Of a stretch of DNA of 64,000 nt, positions 59,583-64,000 are shown in pieces. The notes under the pieces were generated by a model. The model was not told where the DNA came from. It made no database searches and saw nothing but the letters and a program-made list of their open reading frames with translations. The translations under genes and the position numbers were made by a program. Position 1 is the stretch's first letter, and each line of letters opens with the position of its first letter. This DNA is from Caryophanon latum (GTDB lineage Bacteria > Bacillota > Bacilli > Bacillales_A > Planococcaceae), in NCBI RefSeq assembly GCF_001700325.1, contig NZ_MATO01000034.1, positions 62,001 through 126,000 of the forward strand, given 5' to 3'.

Positions 59583-61301
59583 ATGTTTTTTAAAAGCAAA
59601 CAACAACCCGTTTTATCTAGTACACCAACATACAAAACAGATATTCATGTTGATGGACGCTTACTGCAAACGTTAGCATCTAATTCATTTCAAACGCAAG
59701 ATCACGTTTACTTGAAGGAAGCTTATTCACTAGTATCAGCGCATATTCAAACAATTTGTGAAACATTCCATACAAGACTCGCACACATCCACGAATCAGG
59801 CAAAAATCCAATCGATGAACCAACGATCCGACGTTACTTAGAGCGATTTTTTACACATCCGCGCGACAACGATTACGTCGAAAAAAACTTGAGCTTCTTT
59901 TATCAATTTAGAAAAAATCATTTTGAGCCTGGAAAATTAGTATCTGTATTTAATCAATTTGGCTTTGATTTAATTAATTTACTGCATTTAGAGAAAAAAA
60001 ACAAAACAATTGCTTTGATCCATTCGGTGCAGCTCGCGCTAAACATCGACCAGCAAATTTTAGTCGAATTGTTGACGGAGCGCATGATTGAAAATGTCGT
60101 CCGTGAAATTTCCGACTTAATGGATTCGAATGCACGTATTATGTCGATGAAAGACTTAGTGCAAAGTTTAGATGAGCAAAACGTTCAAATTCAACGTACT
60201 GCAACGGCAACTGAAGAGCTATCGTCTGCCATTACAGAAGTTGCTCGCACATCGACGCGCATTTCTGAAAAAACAGCGGACTCGCTTACACTTGCTGCGC
60301 GTGGTCAACAAGACATTGAGCATGCATTGAACGATATTTTCAAAACAGAGGAAACGTTCACACAAATCGTCGACACGTTTAACGACTTGCAAGATCGCGT
60401 AAATGACATCGAGTCTGTCGTAACGTTAATTAACGGCATCGCAGACCAAACAAACTTGCTTGCGCTAAATGCATCCATTGAAGCAGCACGCGCAGGAGAG
60501 CACGGCAAAGGCTTCTCGGTCGTAGCACAAGAAGTTCGCAAGCTTGCAGAAGGAACGGTGTCTGCACTCGGCAGCGTTCGCGAAAACGTACAGCACTTAA
60601 AGAAATATTCAAACGACGTATCCAACTCCATTCACTCAACGAAAATGACAATTCACGATGCGACAAATGAAGCGAAAAACTCACTCCCTATTTTATCTTC
60701 AATCGTCGATGCGGTAGAGCAAATTAGCTTAGACGTAACGACGACAGCCGCTGTATCACAAGAGCAAGCAGCCGCCGTTGATGAAATTTCAAACACGATG
60801 AACCGCATTGCGCGCCTTTCTGAAGAAGTGCGTGAATACGGTGAAGATACGTCGATCGGCATTCACCGCCTCGGCGCAGAAATTAACGACTTCCGTTTAC
60901 GCGTCGTTGAGAAAAACAAAGTACAACTATCAAGCATCGCGCTATTACAGCTATCAAAAGCCGATCATATTTTATGGAAATGGCGCGTCTACAACATGTT
61001 TATGGGCTTAGAACAAATTCAAGGCTCAGACGTCGTGTCGCATAAAGATTGTCGCCTCGGCAAATGGTACTTCTCTGACCGCACAGCGAAAAAATTCAAA
61101 TCGCATCCAGCGTATGAGCAAATGGATAAATACCATGCGGAAGTTCACCAAGCAGCACGTCAAGCAGTTGAAAACTTTAACGCTCGTCATTACGCAGAAG
61201 CTGAAGCGAACTTAAAGCAATTAGAAATCGCATCTGAACATGTGTTAAAATACATTAATATGCTCATTAATGAACTACAAGAAGAACGTCTCGACGGCTA
61301 A
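59583..61301 (+). CDS. Soluble chemoreceptor: globin-like sensor, MCP signalling and CZB domains
   Basis: A 572-residue cytoplasmic receptor without membrane helices. Residues about 20-190 are helical and laid out like the sensor globin of HemAT ([41 protein letters not shown]). The heme-ligating histidine is not obvious at the expected place, which appears to hold Tyr. The signalling hairpin follows ([34 protein letters not shown]). The C-terminal CZB zinc domain has H462 ([10 protein letters not shown]), C490 ([10 protein letters not shown]), H518 and H522 (KYHAEVH). Suggests oxygen, redox or hypochlorite/zinc sensing. GAAGGAG precedes the ATG at 59583. Confidence 0.8.
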   Translation: MFFKSKQQPVLSSTPTYKTDIHVDGRLLQTLASNSFQTQDHVYLKEAYSLVSAHIQTICETFHTRLAHIHESGKNPIDEPTIRRYLERFFTHPRDNDYVEKNLSFFYQFRKNHFEPGKLVSVFNQFGFDLINLLHLEKKNKTIALIHSVQLALNIDQQILVELLTERMIENVVREISDLMDSNARIMSMKDLVQSLDEQNVQIQRTATATEELSSAITEVARTSTRISEKTADSLTLAARGQQDIEHALNDIFKTEETFTQIVDTFNDLQDRVNDIESVVTLINGIADQTNLLALNASIEAARAGEHGKGFSVVAQEVRKLAEGTVSALGSVRENVQHLKKYSNDVSNSIHSTKMTIHDATNEAKNSLPILSSIVDAVEQISLDVTTTAAVSQEQAAAVDEISNTMNRIARLSEEVREYGEDTSIGIHRLGAEINDFRLRVVEKNKVQLSSIALLQLSKADHILWKWRVYNMFMGLEQIQGSDVVSHKDCRLGKWYFSDRTAKKFKSHPAYEQMDKYHAEVHQAARQAVENFNARHYAEAEANLKQLEIASEHVLKYINMLINELQEERLDG

Positions 61302-61319
61302 TCGCTATCGCTGGACTAC

Positions 61320-61365
61320 GAGTACTAGAGGAACTTGTAATGACCTCTAGTGCTCCTTTTATTTT
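61320..61365 (+). terminator. Terminator of the chemoreceptor gene
   Basis: GAGTACTAGAGG pairs with CCTCTAGTGCTC (one G-U), then CTTTTATTTT. Confidence 0.85.
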
Positions 61366-61515
61366 ATGTATGATTTTCAGCACACTACTGTCGTTCGTGC
61401 TTGTTTTTTGTACAATTTTTATAAACGTGCAAAAGAAGTAAGCATATTATTGAAACTTTTTTGTTACTTTCACGTAAAATATAGGCATAAGTATAATTTT
61501 GAAGGAGGCGCTCCC

Positions 61516-62154
61516 ATGTTACATGCAGGTCATTTTGTCATGCGACATTTATCGAGCTTTATCGTATCGTTTGTGACGTTAACTGCGTCCACTTTGTTTT
61601 TTGAGCCACATCCGTTGTCGGTCGTTGCTGCTACAGCAATTACGTACTTTTCAACAGCAAGCATTACGAAATTTATTCAAAAAAAGAAGCTACTTCAACA
61701 GTTCCAGCTTTCGAAAACGGAATATAAACATATTCATGAGCAGCTACAACTTGCTCAAAACCGTTTAAATACATTGCAAAAACAATTTTTACGCATTCGC
61801 TCGGTCGCATCGTTTAAACATATTAATGAACTGTCGCGCACATCAAAGCGCATCATTAACATGGTAAAAAAAGACCCACGTCGCTTTTACAACGCGGAGC
61901 AATTTTTTTATGCGCATTTAGAGTCAGCTGTCACGCTCATTGAAAAATATTCGATGCTCAATACGCAGCCGTTAAAGGATCCAGAAATTAAAATGGCGCT
62001 GCAAGAAACGACGCATACACTTGATACAGTGCAACAGCTCATTGATAATGATTTAAAGCAAGTGCTTTCTTCTGACATCGAGCATTTAAAGCTTGAAATT
62101 GATTTTGCGAAGCTTTCGGCTAATGAGCAAAAAAAGACATTTGATATAGAGTAG
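61516..62154 (+). CDS. xpaC: XpaC-like protein (5-bromo-4-chloroindolyl phosphate hydrolysis protein)
   Basis: A 212-residue protein with two N-terminal membrane helices (about 12-30 and 37-54) and a helical cytoplasmic part (SFKHINELSRTSKRIINMVKKDPRRFYNAEQFFYAHLESAV). Matches XpaC of Bacillus, here as there followed by yaaN. The name reflects a phenotype; the biochemical role is unsettled. GAAGGAGG precedes the ATG at 61516; longer in-frame upstream codons run through the previous terminator. Confidence 0.82.
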   Translation: MLHAGHFVMRHLSSFIVSFVTLTASTLFFEPHPLSVVAATAITYFSTASITKFIQKKKLLQQFQLSKTEYKHIHEQLQLAQNRLNTLQKQFLRIRSVASFKHINELSRTSKRIINMVKKDPRRFYNAEQFFYAHLESAVTLIEKYSMLNTQPLKDPEIKMALQETTHTLDTVQQLIDNDLKQVLSSDIEHLKLEIDFAKLSANEQKKTFDIE

Positions 62155-62162
62155 GTGATTCG

Positions 62163-63227
62163 ATGAACGACCGATATGACGACGTGGAAGCAATGCTGCA
62201 AATGCCTGCTCCAACGCTCGAACGCGATGCGCAGCCGATGCTCATTGAATCGTTGCCACACACGCAGCAGCAACAAGCACAGGAGCTTGCTGCGACGATT
62301 GATATTCACGATTTTGAAGCTGTTTTACAATACGGGACAGATGCACAGCTTGCTCTGTCTCGTTTCTCTACGCTTTTACTTGCTCAAGTACAGCGCAAGG
62401 AGCAAACGAACATTTCGGCCGTGCTATCACAGCTAACCGATACACTCGAAGAAATTAACCCGCAATCATTAACCGAAAAACGCGGGTTTTTAAAACGTTT
62501 TTTACCGAAAAGTGCAACGTCAACGCAGCAGCTTATGACGAAATATAAGCGTATTAGCGTGCAAGTCGATCGCCTGTCCGTTCAGCTAGAGCGCTCAAAA
62601 ATTCAGCTGCTGCGCGACTTACAGCTGCTCGACCAACTATTTGAGCAAAACAAAAAATATTTCGATGCGCTCAATTTGTACATTGCCGCAGCGGAAGTAA
62701 AACGTCTTGACGTCCTATATGAGGAGCTGCCGAGCGTCCAGCAACAAGCAAACGAAAGCGACGACCCGATGGCACAGCAGCAGCTAAAAGACTTACAAAG
62801 TGCGATTGAACAGTTTGAGCAGCGCATTTACGATTTAGAAATGGCGCGCATGATGACGATTCAAAGCGCACCGCAAATTCGCCTCGTGCAGCAAACATCT
62901 CGCATGCTTGCAAATAAAATTCAAACGTCCATCCAAACCGCCATTCCTGTTTGGAAAACACAAATTAGTTTAGCGATCACGCTGAATCAGCAAAAGAAAG
63001 AAGCTGAGCGCCAACAGCAAATTGACGCACTTAGCATACAAATGGGCGAAGCGAGCGCGCAGCTGCATGCTGACACGACGACGGACGTATTTACGACGCA
63101 TGCACAGCTTTTATCGACGATTCAAGAAACGATCGACATTGAGCAATCACAGCTCGAATCGAAGCAGCAAATCGAGCAAATTGCGACGCAGCAGCCGCTT
63201 TCTCGCATGGCGAAGCGTCAATTATAA
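62163..63227 (+). CDS. yaaN: Toxic anion resistance protein (TelA/YaaN family)
   Basis: A 354-residue, mostly coiled-coil cytoplasmic protein of the TelA (tellurite resistance) family. Family segments include RGFLKRFLPK, KYKRISVQVDRLSVQLERSKIQL, LDQLFEQNKKYFDALNLYIAA and PQIRLVQQTSRMLANKIQTSI, the last the best conserved. Often coupled to XpaC in envelope stress. Starts eight bases after xpaC with GTAGGTGATTCG ahead. Confidence 0.88.
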   Translation: MNDRYDDVEAMLQMPAPTLERDAQPMLIESLPHTQQQQAQELAATIDIHDFEAVLQYGTDAQLALSRFSTLLLAQVQRKEQTNISAVLSQLTDTLEEINPQSLTEKRGFLKRFLPKSATSTQQLMTKYKRISVQVDRLSVQLERSKIQLLRDLQLLDQLFEQNKKYFDALNLYIAAAEVKRLDVLYEELPSVQQQANESDDPMAQQQLKDLQSAIEQFEQRIYDLEMARMMTIQSAPQIRLVQQTSRMLANKIQTSIQTAIPVWKTQISLAITLNQQKKEAERQQQIDALSIQMGEASAQLHADTTTDVFTTHAQLLSTIQETIDIEQSQLESKQQIEQIATQQPLSRMAKRQL

Positions 63228-63479
63228 CACTAAGATGAATGTATATTTCTTTACAGTTGTTTAAAGAAATATACATTTTTTGTTTATTTTTATAAATTGT
63301 TCTACAATTCCCTTGACAACATTTCATATAAAATTTAGAATTATCTGTAATTAATACACATTTATTTCGTATGTTTTAGCCATTTTATGCATAAACGGGT
63401 TCATCACCACAACCTCATATTGAAAGAATTTCTACAGTGCAAGCGATGATTTTCGCAATTAATCTGAAATAATTGCTGT

Positions 63480-63605
63480 AGATCAGTAGCAAAACGCAAG
63501 CGGCGACACTCGTTAGTGAATCGCAAAGACATAAGCTTAACACTACAAAGGAAAAGCCTGCCTTGACGTGAAAAGCAACTGTAATTTCTAGTGAGGAGCT
63601 TATAA
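63480..63605. repeat. Family B intergenic repeat, short copy
   Basis: Contains CAGTAGCAAAACGCAAGCGGCGAC, whose first part recurs at 53330, and GGAAAAGCCTGCCTTGACGTGAAAAGCAAC, nearly identical to 235-262. It links the two repeat families. The rest of the 63228-63480 gap is AT-rich with nothing recognised. Confidence 0.6.
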
Positions 63606-63677
63606 ACGTTTGAAATTATGCAACAATGGGTAAAGTTATCAAATAAAAAATATAGATATAATAAAGGGGATGTTTCT

Positions 63678-63884
63678 ATGAAAGCAACGATCGGCAATCA
63701 CATTACATTTTCACGCTTCGGTTTTGAATTATACGGTACGGTACAAAAAATTTACGATAACTCGGTGTTAGTCGAGTTAACAGAAAACTCGTTCAAACAC
63801 GTAATGCACGAAATTCCAAACGAGATGACAGTCGTGAACCATCGCAACTATTCAATCGTGACACCGATGGAGACAGCTGTATAG
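63678..63884 (+). CDS. DUF2187-like small protein
   Basis: A 68-residue protein (MKATIGNHITFSRFGFELYG, VQKIYDNSVLVELTENSF) with the small beta-barrel, KOW-like pattern of DUF2187 (Bacillus YkvS type). Function unknown. AAAGGGGATG precedes the ATG at 63678; the longer frame to 63618 has no ribosome site. Confidence 0.75.
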   Translation: MKATIGNHITFSRFGFELYGTVQKIYDNSVLVELTENSFKHVMHEIPNEMTVVNHRNYSIVTPMETAV

Positions 63885-63887
63885 CAT

Positions 63888-63921
63888 AAAAAAACGTCCC
63901 ACATACAATGGGACGTTTTTT
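63888..63921. terminator. Bidirectional terminator
   Basis: AAAAAACGTCCCA pairs with TGGGACGTTTTTT, seven-base loop. Confidence 0.93.
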
Positions 63922-63926
63922 CATGC

Positions 63927-64000
63927 TTATACTTCCTCGAAATATTCTTTGTAGAAGCCGCCAACTTTACCTGTGTTGTCGATCACAAAGATAAATTCCT
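63927..64000 (-). CDS. Partial gene, C-terminal end of an unrecognised protein
   Basis: The last 23 codons of a minus-strand gene running off the window edge: FIFVIDNTGKVGGFYKEYF, then EEV and stop. The terminator at 63888 lies directly after. Too short to classify. Confidence 0.6.
   Translation of the reverse strand, partial: EFIFVIDNTGKVGGFYKEYFEEV

Noticed and set aside
61366-61515. N-terminal extension of the XpaC frame
   Set aside because: A strong GAAGGAGG sets the ATG at 61516; the extension begins directly after a terminator and has no ribosome site.

Overview
The window is chromosomal DNA of a low-to-moderate GC Gram-positive bacterium of the order Bacillales, most likely Planococcaceae (the Lysinibacillus, Solibacillus, Kurthia and Caryophanon group). 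The support is S-layer homology (SLH) surface proteins, Bacillus-type regulators (CcpC-, MhqR- and Fur-like sites), the xpaC-yaaN pair, strong AGGAGG ribosome sites with frequent GTG and TTG starts, and dense rho-independent terminators. No tRNA, rRNA or CRISPR array was seen.

Layout. 0.3-11.3 kb: three very large secreted proteins for extracellular nucleic acid breakdown, namely a lamin-tail/OB/endonuclease protein, an SLH protein with two 5'-nucleotidase modules, and an SLH protein with one. 11.8-14.5 kb: aconitase with a CcpC-type promoter. 15.0-17.2 kb: a methionine ABC importer. 17.3-20.1 kb: small proteins, a GNAT acetyltransferase, a DNA glycosylase-like protein and a nucleoid-associated protein. 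20.3-24.9 kb: a quinone/catechol stress (mhq-like) cluster with MarR-type operators. 25.1-27.1 kb: an orphan WHH/HNH nuclease protein and an unknown protein. 27.6-46.1 kb: ordinary housekeeping and membrane functions (UppP, small transporters, recombinase-like protein, enoyl-CoA hydratase, aminotransferase, Fur-controlled heme monooxygenase, LCP protein, MsrA, Nudix, MFS, SH3b lipoprotein). 46.3-47.9 kb: an ABC-F ATPase.

48.0-53.3 kb is an accessory island. It holds an AT-rich three-gene operon (XRE-type HTH, ImmA/IrrE metalloprotease, PIN-like protein), a Walker-B scrap of a second DnaI/DnaC-like gene, a phage-type replication pair (replication organiser plus DnaI-like loader), and two divergent XRE genes separated by five copies of a TTGC-N7-GCAA operator. 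It looks like the early region of a decayed prophage or integrative element carrying a possible toxin or defence cassette, and it is the best candidate for an undescribed system.

53.8-64.0 kb: a DEDDh exonuclease, a membrane chemoreceptor, another SLH protein, a cold-shock protein, a soluble chemoreceptor with a C-terminal CZB zinc domain, xpaC-yaaN, and small proteins. Two families of GC-rich, inverted-repeat-bounded intergenic elements (about 11 copies) fill most of the gaps longer than 300 bases.
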